Assembly: GCA_963169105.1 (NCBI GenBank)
Contig: OY720633.1
Span: forward strand, 36,534,795-36,598,794
Source of the DNA: Ceriagrion tenellum
Lineage: Eukaryota > Arthropoda > Insecta > Odonata > Coenagrionidae
DNA: 64,000 bases
Reading direction: 5' to 3'
A program made the translations under genes and the position numbers. The stretch's first letter is position 1; the number at the start of each line of letters is the position of its first letter. This document shows positions 1 through 11,178 of this stretch, piece by piece. The notes beneath the pieces are model-generated. The model was given only the letters and a program-made list of their open reading frames with translations, did no database searches and was not told the origin of the DNA.

Positions 1-1000
1 CATAAATTTTGAGGTTGGTAATACTCTCTTAATTTGTTTTATCACTAAAGGCGTAAATCTGCGCTCTTCCTGAGGAAACTTCGAGAAGGACATTTTTGTT
101 GTTTTTGAACAACGATGGTCGTCGTTTAAAAACAACAAAAATTTCATCATACATTTCTAAGACAACCTTCTTCTAAAGGATATTTATAATCTAATTGTAA
201 GAAATATTTGAGTACATTTACGGTTTTTTCAAAGAAACTCTCGATTAAAATATTTTTTGCTTAGTTTGATACGCGTGACTTTCTCCTAAAACGTGTGAAA
301 TTCTTTCCGTTCACATCCTGATCAAATTAAGTTAATTTTGGATATCAGCAAATTGATGAGGATGAGTCTGTTTTGAGGATCAGCAAGTTATACTGCAGGG
401 TATTGAAGTCTTAGACTTTTGCGCATTAATTTTGCGTATTCCATTGGTTCCCGAGGTTCTACATTCGGCTTAATGCCATATTTTCATTATTATCTTGTAG
501 TGCAATACTTAAAGTAATTTTTTGGTCTAGTGATGTTTAATTTAATCATTTTTGACAAGTTTAATGCTACCCACTCAGTTTATCAAATCTTGGCAAAAAG
601 TTTAACTTTGGCACGGCAAAGTTTAAATAACGGCACGATCCGATCCGAGATATGCGGCTTCACGTTCGACTGAAATCCATTCCCTGCAAATGCAATAATT
701 CATGTTCCCCGGGCAACAGATTTGCGGATGACACCAGTTCATCAGGCTTACACAGCGGTCCTTCTCCTGCATTTGGGATCTGTGAAGTTTCATTTCCTTT
801 TTGGTATTAGTCACCCTGATAAGTGGAGCTTTTATCGAAAACATTGTACCGCTAATGTATACCTTAATATCCGGACCATAGTCCAAAGATCTGATTTCAT
901 CCCGTTGTTTCTATTTATTTTCTATTGATTTTCCTAGGGTAAATGCATTTTTAGTAAATTATGTATTTTTTCTTACAAGAAATACAAATGTAATTGTGAT
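1..1000. other. AT-rich noncoding stretch with one hairpin
   Basis: I see no gene here. Open frames are short and have random-looking composition. The only structure is the inverted repeat at 92-142, listed separately. Confidence 0.6.
92..142. repeat. Short inverted repeat (hairpin)
   Basis: The 15-base arm ATTTTTGTTGTTTTT at 92-106 is matched exactly by its reverse complement at 128-142. The inner bases AACGA and TCGTT can extend the stem with a small bulge. The arms are low complexity (T/G against A/C), so chance or a small foldback relic are both possible. No transcript is implied. Confidence 0.6.
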
Positions 1001-1017
1001 AGAGATGAGGTTTAAAC

Positions 1018-1095
1018 GTGGTATCTCGCTGGCAGGGTAAACCCAGACGTTATGCTGATAGTTTTTTTAGTCGAGTTTCAAATCCCAGCAAGTAA
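1018..1095 (+). repeat. Possible diverged tRNA-like (SINE head) relic
   Basis: The stretch has a B-box-like GTTTCAAATCCC at about 1074-1085. Upstream is a GCTGGCAGGGTAAACC segment that could be a worn A box, at roughly tRNA spacing. No recognisable SINE body follows. This is a weak resemblance. Confidence 0.2.
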
Positions 1096-1109
1096 ACTTA
1101 TATCAAGTT

Positions 1110-1980
1110 TAAGCATGAGTCGGATGCTCTTAGGATAGTTGCAATGAGACTAACCGTTATGTCATGAGCTCAATGTCAAGCGTGGTGGTGCAGCCAAAAT
1201 GATGAAATAACATTTGAAGTGTAGTCGTCTAATCGTCGTGTAATCTATCGTATTAGTTGACAGAAATAAGTACGGGGTTATGCTTAAAGTAATCTTGTTC
1301 TAAATGCCAAAATTCTCATCTTCTTAATATTTCTGGTGAGCAAATTTTTTGTATAGTTACAAAATTGCATCTCATTTATTTTCGAGAGCTGAGTCTAAAA
1401 CGTTTAGTTTTATTTATGTATTTTTTTCCATTTGAATTTTCAATTTTTGGTTTCATTAGTCACCTTTCAATTTAATTAGTTAGTAGTTACCAGTGGTGAG
1501 CGGTAGAGGGAACTCATGGCAGTTTTTACCGGATACAGTTTACTCAGTTTTCTTGTCAGATGTCCTTAATTATTTGACATAACAATATTTACTGATTTAC
1601 CATAAAAAGTTGTTTTTAAATATCAGCACGCTTTATACTTTCACGTACACATTCATGATATTACAACGGTTTGGTTTACATTATTTGCAGGATTAGTTCT
1701 TCAGGAGAAATGCATCGGAATCCATCGAAGTTGTTAATACGTTATCTAAGCATCACATGGTGATACTCAAACGAGGAAATAATCTCAGAGTGATCAGCTA
1801 TTTTCAATGAAGTGATAAGCTATGGTAATTCGCCATTCGAAATGAAAAAAGAAAAGATTGGTATAATGTTCCATGAGATGCGAATGGTAATTCTTAGCGG
1901 GTGTTCAAGCTACTGGATAAAGTTCATTGCACCACAAAAAGATTCTTCAATCGAATGAAAAAAAAATTACTGCGACCACC
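1110..1980. other. No feature seen
   Basis: AT-rich sequence without a supported gene, RNA or repeat. Confidence 0.5.
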
Positions 1981-1984
1981 CAGG

Positions 1985-2580
1985 GAAAGGCTCTGTTTTG
2001 TTTATTTATGGCCGTTGCCGTAATTTCAGAAGCTTGCCCCGCGCGGAGAGAGAAATTGCATTCCGGAATCCCAGTTGCATCGAATGCGTGCGCAATTTGG
2101 TCGCAATACTCTGCGGAGTCCGGCTTAAACCCTTAAAACCGACGAGAATGGCACTGCGGCCGCCAACCTCTGCGTGTGATGGCGATCCTTTTTCTTTCTC
2201 TCGCCACCAGATCCGTCATTTATTTCGTCATAGTCTCTCGATTGATTGTTTCGGCGTTGTACTCGCAGCGGGAGTTAAACCGGAATATGAGCTCGGCTCG
2301 ACGCACGAATCCAATTAAGTTGGCCTGGCGCAGAGTAACATCGAGAGATAGAGAGAGGTTTGTATAGAGGGGAGGAGCGTTAACGGCATTTACTGAAATG
2401 TCCGCGATCGTGAATTTACGGCGAATCGGTTGCGTGCCCTTAAAATGTGGGTCGCGTGCAACTCGCGTCGCGCCACGAGCGCGACAGCAGTTTACAAAGT
2501 CCCAAGTTGGTGGTTGCCGCGGTGCTAATTATTATTTAAAGGAGCCAAACTCGTTACTGGAAACGCTCGCAGTGGGAATT
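1985..2580. promoter_or_regulatory. GC/CpG-rich island
   Basis: Base composition shifts abruptly from AT-rich flanks to sequence with many CpG dinucleotides, for example CCGCGCGGAG near 2038, GCGGCCGCC near 2156 and GTCGCGCCACGAGCGCGAC near 2467. Several short frames open simply because stop codons are scarce; none shows a recognisable domain. In arthropods such islands often mark promoters, first exons or conserved regulatory DNA. That role is inferred from composition only. Confidence 0.35.
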
Positions 2581-3735
2581 TTCTTAGATCTTTATCTGGG
2601 AAATATGGAATTCTTTGCTCTCCTTAGTAATGCATTCTTAGTTCCACGATGTTAATTTTTTTTAAACTTTTATCGTCAGATGGTTAAAATTGACCTGTAT
2701 TGATGTTATTCCAATGACTGACAATGTGGTTTTACCAGCTTTCTCTTGCATTTAGTCCGTATTCATAATTTTCTCAATACTATGTAATTCAATGAATGTA
2801 TATGTATTTATGAAAGATCTTTATAGTTCTATATAATTTATATATAGAAAAGATAAACTTTATGAAAGATCACTTGCGTGACGAAACATAATAAAAATAT
2901 ATATTCGCATATACATATTTGAAATATACAAATATACCGAAGGGAGTCAGGTGAATATCAGCGACACCGGGGAAAAAACACAAGTAGGCTCCTAATATAT
3001 TTACAGCCGTAGAGTCTTTTTCAGAGGAGGAATGAGAATTCTCATTTTTGCGAATTATAGTTTTTACTGCTACTTGGAACAATTTTACTTATGTAATGGC
3101 AAGTTCATCAAGTTGCTGCTTGAAGATATTCACTTCGACTGGCTGTTGGAGAAAACAATTTCAATTTGTTTTCTCTCAATAAATTTTTATTATTTTTGAT
3201 TTATAATACAGTAAATCGTACTTATTACAATATTAAAAAAAAATAAATTCATTAGGCTAGGATGAAAATGAAGAAACTATTTTTTTTGTGTTTACTTTCA
3301 GGATAAATAATTATAATAGTGTTTCAGAATGGGCTTTTAATAATAAAGCTGCTTGGTTATGGTTGTTGATACTATTTGCTAACACATGGTTCATGTCTAC
3401 GCTTTTTCCTTGCCTCTAATTGACGAAATAAATTTGAAATAATATTTACTTTGTATAATATTTCAGAAATTTTTATTTAAGTGTCTCTGAGCAGTAAATG
3501 CTGTAAAATTTTGAATTGTCTGTGCTAAAAGTCTTAATTTAATGATTTTTATTGTCTATTCTACTTTTGTTACAGAACAACCATAATAGCTTGATTCTTT
3601 GATGATTTGCCTTATAAGTTAAAGAGTAAGCATGAAAATGCAATTTGGTTGGTGTTACTTTGTCTGGTGAGGAATAATGTGCGCACCCTTCACACAAGCC
3701 TTCATTTCCATGTAGTATTTTCTGTTCACAGTCAC
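2581..3735. other. No feature seen
   Basis: AT-rich sequence with short A/T runs. No supported gene or repeat. Confidence 0.5.
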
Positions 3736-4140
3736 CCTCCTGTTTTTATTACTCACAGTGTCCCCTCGAACGAAGCCATTAGGTCCAAGCCGCTCTTCAG
3801 TGCGCCCTCGTATATCGTCGAGACGAAGTTAGCGCTTCGGCTTGCGCTCCGGTCACTTAGTCGTAAAAGTGGACATGTCTCCACACTGCGCTTCCCTGGT
3901 TCCTGTTGTGTGTTTTTTTCTACTTCATCTCATCGCTTCACCATCCCCCAAAGCCTCTCGTATCTCTTTTGACGTGGGTAGGCACTCAACTTGATCCAGT
4001 GCATTAACTCGGCTGATCCCCCAGTCAGATACGCGGCCCAGGAACGAGTTCAACTCTGCCGAGAGAGCGCTGCGATTCCGCTGCCGTCGGAGCCCGAGGG
4101 TGGCTAGCTCCGCAGGCTATGATTTTAAATCGAACGGAAC
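3736..4140. promoter_or_regulatory. GC/CpG-rich island
   Basis: CpG-bearing sequence (for example ATCGTCGAGACGAAG near 3815 and GCGCTGCGATTCCGCTGCC near 4066) between AT-rich flanks. A TCAGTGCG string near 3797 resembles the arthropod initiator TCAGT. No correctly spaced downstream element or TATA box was found, so promoter identity is a guess. The plus-strand open frame across it begins at a non-ATG codon and shows no domain. Confidence 0.3.
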
Positions 4141-5890
4141 GCGTTCCTTCCCACGCATGAGGTCAATCCGTTTCTGTTTTACATAATGACGTGGCCAATC
4201 TATACGTATGCTGCTTTGTGGGATGTGACAATTATGTCAGCGATTATGGCTCAGCCCCGACAAAAATTCCTGGGATTTTTAGTGGATAGGATCAGATAAG
4301 ATAAAATAAAAGCGGAAAGATATTTTCCTAATATTCTTTTGCAATAGATGGAAGAATGATCAGTTATCATGACGACAGGCTGAGAAATATGTATGTATTA
4401 GAATACACACATATTTCTCAGCCTGTCGTCAGGCTGTATGAGAATAATTTGTATTTTGTAGGGAAGCCGACCGGCTGAGAAAATTTTCTCAATTTTTCAA
4501 TTCAATTTCAACTTCAATTTAAACGTTGTTTAAGGAGTGTGCATACCAGTAGGAAGTTTTTGCATTTTTTTTTAAATTTATACATGTGCCGACTAGAGTC
4601 ATATTATTCTTGAGGTGGAATCTTCTTTACGTTTTGTAGCATCGGCGAAACAAATACTGGTTTAAGATTTATTGTTCTATACTTCTACGCAAAGTGTTTG
4701 GGTGTTTTTACCGGGGAGGGTTCTTTCGGCGTTGTACGATAAAAAGGGAAATGTCGGCGCTGTCTTGAATATGGATGGATTTGGAGAAATCCCTTCCGTT
4801 AGGATGTAGGAAAGAGAAAAAAGAGATGCTTCATGCTTATGGTAATTTTATAGAACCATGATACCCCTATAGTAGGACATGCAAATTATGGCTTTCATCG
4901 AGCGGAAGGGCATGCAGAGAAAAATTCCCACTACCGATATCCACTCGGTGTTTTTCCTCTCACGGCCATGAAAATTCCACAGCTTGTAATATAGTATCTT
5001 TGACTCTTCTTGTTATTTACCCTCCAGATCCTGATGAGCCATTGAAGTTTGCGTAACATTATTAAGTACTCGAGACTCTCAGGTGTGCTCATGTGTTCGT
5101 TGTCCGTATTAAAGACAGCACAGAGGGAAGAGAATTTTTGAGAGACACTAGGAGTTAGCGTGTGATCCGAATGTAGTTAGAGCTTGCATGCAATGGATAC
5201 ATTGGAGAGCAAATACAATCATAACTCATTTTAATTCTATGAAGCCATAATTAAAAAATGTCATCAGTGAGTGCCTGTTTCCTTCCCCTTCCCCTATCCT
5301 TGAGGCTGTGACACATTCTTCCCTTTCAACTACTTACTAACCTCGATATTTGAGTTCCCCCCTCCCGTTTTTTACCACTACCTCCTCTCCCCCTTCCTTT
5401 CTTCCCGCTCCCTTCTATGGTTTTGTATAAAAAGGAGATTCCGACTATGGCTCTGCAACCGACGATGGTGCTCATCCACTGAAACCCGGGTCGCGTGATA
5501 AGGAATAATTGTAAAAAGAATAGTGCATGCATTAATTGATATGTAAGAATATGCTTCTAGTGCTTTGTTTCACTTTTTACCAATAAATCGCCACTGGACG
5601 TCTTCGAACTCCGGCGTGGATAATACCAAAAAAATACTTCAATACAAGCAAGCTTATCAGTCCGAACTCATTTTCTCACTCGCATTTTACATTTTTCTGT
5701 GGCTTCAATCGAGTTAAATACGAGCTGTATTGGCAGTTTTATTGCTGTCCAAAAATAGCCACTCAAAGGCCTTGTAAATGGGTGCAATTAATGTTGGATA
5801 AGAGAAAAAAATATAAGAAACTTAAATGAATAAATTTTGTCTCAGAAAACACTTTCATAAAAATGACAATCTTCTTTAGCCAAAACCCAT
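4141..5890. other. Noncoding stretch with one palindrome
   Basis: Apart from the palindrome at 4370-4431 I see nothing supported. A purine/pyrimidine-biased patch at about 5283-5415 (CT-rich on plus) is low complexity. Confidence 0.5.
4370..4431. repeat. 62-bp near-perfect palindrome (foldback)
   Basis: The left arm starts TGACGACAGGCTGAG and continues to 4393. The right arm is its reverse complement, ending CTCAGCCTGTCGTCA at 4431. The outer 23 pairs are perfect. One mismatch follows, then six more pairs, leaving a two-base AG centre. Such a short centre is unlike a microRNA precursor and more like a foldback or MITE-like relic, or a replication-slippage palindrome. The motif GGCTGAGAAA recurs at about 4472, just downstream. 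Confidence 0.85.
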
Positions 5891-5895
5891 TATCC

Positions 5896-6190
5896 TCTGG
5901 CTAACCATACGGGGGGCCAGGGTTCAATTCCGTGCAGGGGAGAATGTTTTTCAGAAGAAAGCCTCATCCTCCTGACAAAGCCTCCACAAGACATCAGGGT
6001 GTCTTGCGGAGGGCACTTCAAGTACAGTACTCCGTCTGTCGGACGAGACTTTCAACCATAGTCCCCTTGGCGCCTTTCGTTAAGAGCAGGCTAATACTGA
6101 CGCCAGGTTTCTATCCACTCTTCCCCCTTACCTGTCCCCCATGGGGCAAATGACCTTAGCTGTCGGTCGCCTCCCCAAAATCAAATCGAT
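5896..6190 (+). mobile_element. tRNA-derived SINE, copy 1 (5'-truncated)
   Basis: A pol III B box (GGTTCAATTCC, 5921-5931) lies in a tRNA-like context, followed by a body shared with the copy at 62104-62360. The shared blocks are the AATGTTTTTCAGAAGAAA region, TACTCCGTCTGTCGGA, CTTGGCGC and GTTAAGAGCAGGCTAAT. The 5' part carrying the A box is missing compared with the downstream copy. The 3' part extends further, to about 6190, ending in an ATCAAATC-like stretch. SINEs have no protein of their own and are mobilised by a partner LINE. The partner here is unknown. Confidence 0.75.
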
Positions 6191-6296
6191 TCAATCCATT
6201 ATCCTCGATTGTAAGAATAGTTAGTGACCATTGGGAGGCTTAAAGTTTTAAGAAAACTCTCAAACTCAATTCATTTTTAGATAGGGTTTCACCTGG

Positions 6297-6378
6297 TAAT
6301 GTCTGTGATATTTCTCGAATTTTACATAATGAAGAAAAAAATATTTGGCCACTCATATAATGCTGATTGAAAAATGAA
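6297..6378 (+). repeat. Diverged direct repeat, unit 1
   Basis: About 80 bases beginning TAATGTCTGTGA and including CATAATGAAGAA and CTCATATAATG align almost without gaps to 6781-6860. The pair is roughly three-quarters identical by eye. It may be a local duplication or two copies of a small unknown repeat. Confidence 0.5.
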
Positions 6379-6780
6379 TACCAATTAATACGTCAATATT
6401 GTAATTAACCCTCCGTCGAGGCCTGTATAAAAAGAATCTCTTATGTCTACATATGTTTTTTAATTAAATTCTCAGTGTTAAACAACTGCCAAATCCGGAA
6501 TTGTTACATCACTCTTAAAAGCAGAACAAGCGGTAGATTGTATTTATATGAAAGAAATTGTGGTAAAACGGTGTGTTTTTTCCCGTTTAGTATCTTGCAG
6601 CATTGTACTTTTTAACAAACTAATGCGATGACTTTAAAATTTTGCAGTGCTGAGCCTGGCACCTGACGGATTGGAGGTTTAACTAAATGCTACCGGGAGT
6701 GGAGAGATATGAACATCGCTTTTCATTCTCTTCCCTGGTTCTCTAAGGCAAAATATCTTAGTCCATGCTGGCGATTCAGA

Positions 6781-6860
6781 TAATGTCGTTGAGTTTTCTC
6801 GGATTATTCATTATGAAGAAACAACATTTGGTCTCTCATATAGTGTTGATAGAAAAAGAA
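6781..6860 (+). repeat. Diverged direct repeat, unit 2
   Basis: Partner of 6297-6378. It includes TAATGTCGTTGA, CATTATGAAGAA and CTCATATAGTG, in the same order and spacing as unit 1. Confidence 0.5.
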
Positions 6861-9480
6861 CTTTCGCACATTATGCTGTAAGATATTTCCTTTTGTGTTT
6901 AATTGGATTTATAAATGGAGGCTTATGATTGCAACGATTTTATAACTAGCTTTAATTGATTCAGAACCAAAAATTTGTATATGTACATTCTTTGAGAAAC
7001 TTTCGAGGACACTGAATATGTATTCTGAATTTTCTTGCCCTAATGTTGGGACTATTGTTATATCGTCGGCATTAGCTCGTCTCATTAAACGATGGAAAAT
7101 GGAAAACTCTGGTGCCATGTTTCAGCGATGTCCTGGCGGTTTACGTGTCTCGTATTTACTTATGTGATTATCTTACTATCCCATGGCCATTTCAAGGTAA
7201 GGATAAACGATGAGTTACTCATCGAAGTAATACTATACGCTAAAAAGATGAGTCATGTTAGCATACGCATGACATGACTTTTCTGGAGAACTTTTTACAC
7301 ACCCTGTGAAAATTTTGGGCAACCCGACTATATTACCCCCTTGATATTTGTATTTGAGTGCTCCGCAAAAAAATCCCGGGATTTCGTTATCCAAATAGCC
7401 GGAGACTCTGTCTGAGTCATTTTGAAGAAAAAGAGGTGGAAGAGTGCTTACGAAAACATCTCACGGTAAAGGATTCTTGTTTGCCGAACGTCACTCTCAG
7501 CGACTAGACTGACGCCTCGAGGGGATCCCACTTCGTGCTCCAAACGAAGGGATGGATTAGGAGGCGAGTATTTTTACCGTCCTGTCCTCTTAGAGTGAAT
7601 TTAAAGCTTAAAAAAATCTCGAGGGCTTATGGAGATCCTATTACGAGAAATACAGAATTTATGCATGTGTGGGTCTCATATTTTTTTAACCCTATTATTT
7701 TGACCAAATTTAGGGTGTGGGCTATTCCCGAAATAATGAAAAATTTAGAGAAATGTAAGAACATCAATTTATGTTAGTAATATAGACCATATTCACATAA
7801 AAACTCATTTGCATACTCTGCGAATACATAATTTTAGATTGGGAAAGAGGATGATGATAATTGAGTTACAAAAACCATGAGTACCGCCTGTATTTTTTGT
7901 TGGTGATGAGGATAAACCTTGAACTGTTTATCATTTTAGAAGCGAGGCTCAGCTTAGATACTCATGAGACCCTTATTTGCGGTATCCTCATACGTGCTGG
8001 ACTTGAAACTTAATTTTCTGGTTTCGTAGTATAACATAGACTTTTGTGGATATTTGCACATTAAAACTGGATAATTCATCAACAAAAGTTTTACATATTT
8101 TTGTTTTCAACTATAAGGTTTGAAAAGCCGTCGAGGCTCATAAGAGACCCCCAAAGTGGGTGAAACAGTTCTTTTGGACAAAGTGCGTCGGAAGATAATA
8201 CTTTCGATAGTAGGTGGGCGAGTCTGTTATTTGGATCTTGCCTGTTTTCTGCGATTGTGTTACTTAGCCGGATAAAATGATAAGTATATGGTTTAGTTTA
8301 ATCATACAGTTACAGGGAAATGGACTATTGACTTTCGTAAATGATGTGGCTCGGCTTTCTTGTTCATTTATGTGCCCGTTCGATGATGGAAAAAATTGGT
8401 CTTATCGCTAAGGACTGTGAGATATAGTGACCGATAAAATACTGATAAGACTTAGAGGAGCAACACAATAATTACAGCAGAATGACTTATCTTGAATAAC
8501 CAAGTCACGCCATGCTACTTCCCCATGGCTAGCTGCATGCCATTCCGCTGTTGCTCGGACTAACATGGAAAATATAATGACTCATGGAAGAATTGCATGA
8601 CTAAGTTTTACATGAACTATTGATTATGGAATAAAATGCGACTTAAGTACTAACATTTATTATTTCATTGATAATTGAAATTTTAATTCATTGAAAATAT
8701 ATTGCCAATCCCTTAGAGGGGTCTAAAGCATGGTGACCATGCACTAAACATAAATAAAAATAGTTTTTTTTTTTAAATATAGAGCATCATCAAAGCATTT
8801 AACAAACCACTCTGAATGCGTATCGAAATAATTTCTCCTAGTCCATATCATATCTATCTTAACAACTCCTATATAAATGAGTAGCTTTCCGTGGAAATCC
8901 AGATCGGCCGGAGTAAACTGCTAAAATGTGCACATGTCTCCTAAATTCCAAATGCGGATTAGTGTCACTCTCTTGACTAGCGATTCCAAAAACCGTATTT
9001 CATCGTTGGCACAAACGTTAGACTGATTGCCGACCCTCGGTGGAAAGAGGAATTTTTCTATACGTCTTATGGTAATAAGAAAATTCTTTTACTTAGCCTT
9101 CCCAGAAAGAAACTGATATGATCGAATTGTATGTATGCTTTAATGAGTGTATGCCAAAAAGCATTACTGTTAAAGAACGTGGATTCATATGAGCGAGTTA
9201 CCTATCAGTAAAACATTTGGCCTGGGCAACTGAGTACCTGACTTACTACCTACCGGTAAGTTATCTAAATTTTTCCCCGGGACGATAATCGAAATTCGTA
9301 TCGGTAGCGTATGATTGATCCCATAGCAACCCTGGAAATTAGCATTGAGCCACTCACTTTGCTAATAAGATTATGATTGTAACAGAAACTATGCCGGACG
9401 AAGCCGGTAAGTGATGGGCTAACGTTTCAAGCTTTCGTGATCTCTGTACCAGTGCTATGAGATTCACTCCTCTCTACCCT
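6861..9480. other. No feature seen
   Basis: About 2.6 kb of AT-rich DNA without a supported gene, RNA or repeat. It contains only short random-looking open frames. Confidence 0.5.
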
Positions 9481-9497
9481 GCCAGTCAACTCAAATA

Positions 9498-9530
9498 TAC
9501 TAGCTGACCCGTGCGAATATTTCGCACAGT
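9498..9530 (+). repeat. CTAGCTGACCCGTGCGAA motif with small hairpin
   Basis: The string ACTAGCTGACCCGTGCGAA resembles a motif often seen at the edges of arthropod interspersed repeats; this is recollection, not a search. The bases GTGCGAA (9511-9517) pair perfectly with TTCGCAC (9521-9527) around a TAT loop. A TTC-rich imperfect tandem stretch follows to about 9590. The element family is not identified. Confidence 0.3.
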
Positions 9531-9723
9531 ATGCAGCTTCTTCCTGTTTCTTCCTTCTTTCTTCCTGTTCTTCTACCTGTTTCTTCCATGGAAAATTTTA
9601 TGTTATTTATGTTTGTGTTTTAGATACATGTAAACGTAAACAGTAAAAGGTCACACTGCATGATGAATGTAAACAATCTAACTAAACGATGTGTTAATAG
9701 ATAGCACCTTATCATTTTTTTTA

Positions 9724-9764
9724 CAAAAACTTTAATTATAAATTTTTCAACAAAAACTTTAATT
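9724..9764 (+). repeat. Two-unit tandem repeat, period 27
   Basis: CAAAAACTTTAATT occurs at 9724-9737 and again at 9751-9764. It is a short A/T-rich duplication just upstream of the LINE fragment. Confidence 0.5.
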
Positions 9765-9882
9765 TTAAACCAGTTGTCTATTTTTCGTCAAAAGCGGGGA
9801 ACATAAGCTTTAAAACGATGTTTGAATTATTAATTTTGATGAAGAATTATGGGAGTTATCGCATTGAGACAAAAAAACACCT

Positions 9883-11178
9883 TTGAGAAATAATATGTAT
9901 GATATATTACGATGTAACTTCTTACATAGCAGTCAGCACAGCTTCCGTAAGGGCAGGTCCTGCGAAACACAGCTTGCGCTCTTCCTTCATGATATCATAA
10001 AATCAGGTGAATCGAAAAAGCAAGTCGACGTGATATTCCTTGATTTCAAGAAGGTATTCGATAAGGTTCCTCACAAAAACTCATAAATAAATTGCAATCA
10101 TGCGGAGTTTATAAAAAATAGTGAAATAGATAAGATATTTTCACAGTGATAAAAAACAAAAAGTAGTTACTGATGGTTTTAATTCTGATATGGTCGAATT
10201 CGCATTCGGTGTCCATCAAGGAAGCGTAATCGGCCCTCTTTAATTCATTATTTATATTAATGACCTAAGTTCTCGAGTTAACAGTACATTAAGATTATTT
10301 ACAGACGATACAGTAATCTACCGCAAAATAAGCGAGGACGTGGACTTAGAAGTTTTGTCATCTAACCTTCACAACATTCATTCGTAGTGCCCGGAGTGGG
10401 GGTTAGAATTAAATATCAGAAAATGCACCACAGTTTACTCCCTGCGAAAGTCACCACACAAATGCCATACCTATTCTGTGGGTGGAGTAAACATAAAATC
10501 TTCAAATACAGTAAAATATCATGGAATTACCTTAACTTCTGATATATGTAGGGGAACAAAATACAGGCGGCACGGCATTAAAGAAACTAGGTTTTGTCAA
10601 GCGTATAATAGGAAGGTTCTCGGATGAAAAAGTAAAATAGAGATGCTACTCCGCTCTGGTTAGGCTACACCTCGAATACGCTGCGAGCATTTAGGACCCT
10701 GGACATTATGATTTAACCAAAAAAATTAATAAAATAGAAAGAAAAGCTGTGCGTTTCGTAAAAAATACTTCGAGCGAGCATAGTGTCTCACAACTTCTAG
10801 AGGGATTAAGGAGGGGGCCCCTAGAGTCTCGGATTTCTCACGCTAGGCTTTGCTTGCTTGAGAAATTAATTTAGAACTGATATATTTCAGAGCGACACAG
10901 AAAATATTATCATGACGCCTCATTACATCTAGAGGTCTGATAAATGCGAAAAAATAAGAGAGATACACTGCCGAACATATCGGTACAAACCTCGTTCTTC
11001 CCGCTCACAATAAGCGACCACAGTAAAAACAGAGCTCCACTAAATAAACTCCCATACTACATGTCACCATTTCACCTCCCAAAAACTTACACCTACAGCT
11101 TTAAACGGTTGGTGACCTAACACCTCCTGCCACACGCCCATGTGGCGGCTCGTAGGGTATTATGTAGATGTAGATGCA
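9883..11178 (+). pseudogene. Non-LTR retrotransposon (LINE family A) reverse transcriptase relic with 3' end
   Basis: The first block (about 9883-10080) reads FLHSSQHSFRKGRSCETQL and then DVIFLDFKKVFDKVPHK. These are the finger and palm motifs of CR1/Jockey-type LINE reverse transcriptases. After frame breaks, a GVHQGSVIGPL-like block lies near 10211. The catalytic motif FTDDTVIYRK near 10291-10320 still has its Asp-Asp pair. Further fragments (LVRLHLEYAASIWDP near 10656, then RKAVRFVKNTSSEHS) are typical C-terminal blocks of this class. The 3' end carries CATGTGGCGGCTCGTAGGGT and then a TATGTAGATGTAGATGCAGA tail. Stops and frameshifts make it non-coding, and the 5' end (endonuclease) is missing. 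The clade assignment is tentative. Confidence 0.85.

Noticed and set aside
3607..3972. 121-codon plus-strand frame
   Set aside because: Non-ATG start, Ser/His/Leu-rich composition and overlap with a CpG island; no domain.
4370..4431. microRNA precursor
   Set aside because: The loop is two bases and pairing is nearly perfect, unlike animal pre-miRNA hairpins.
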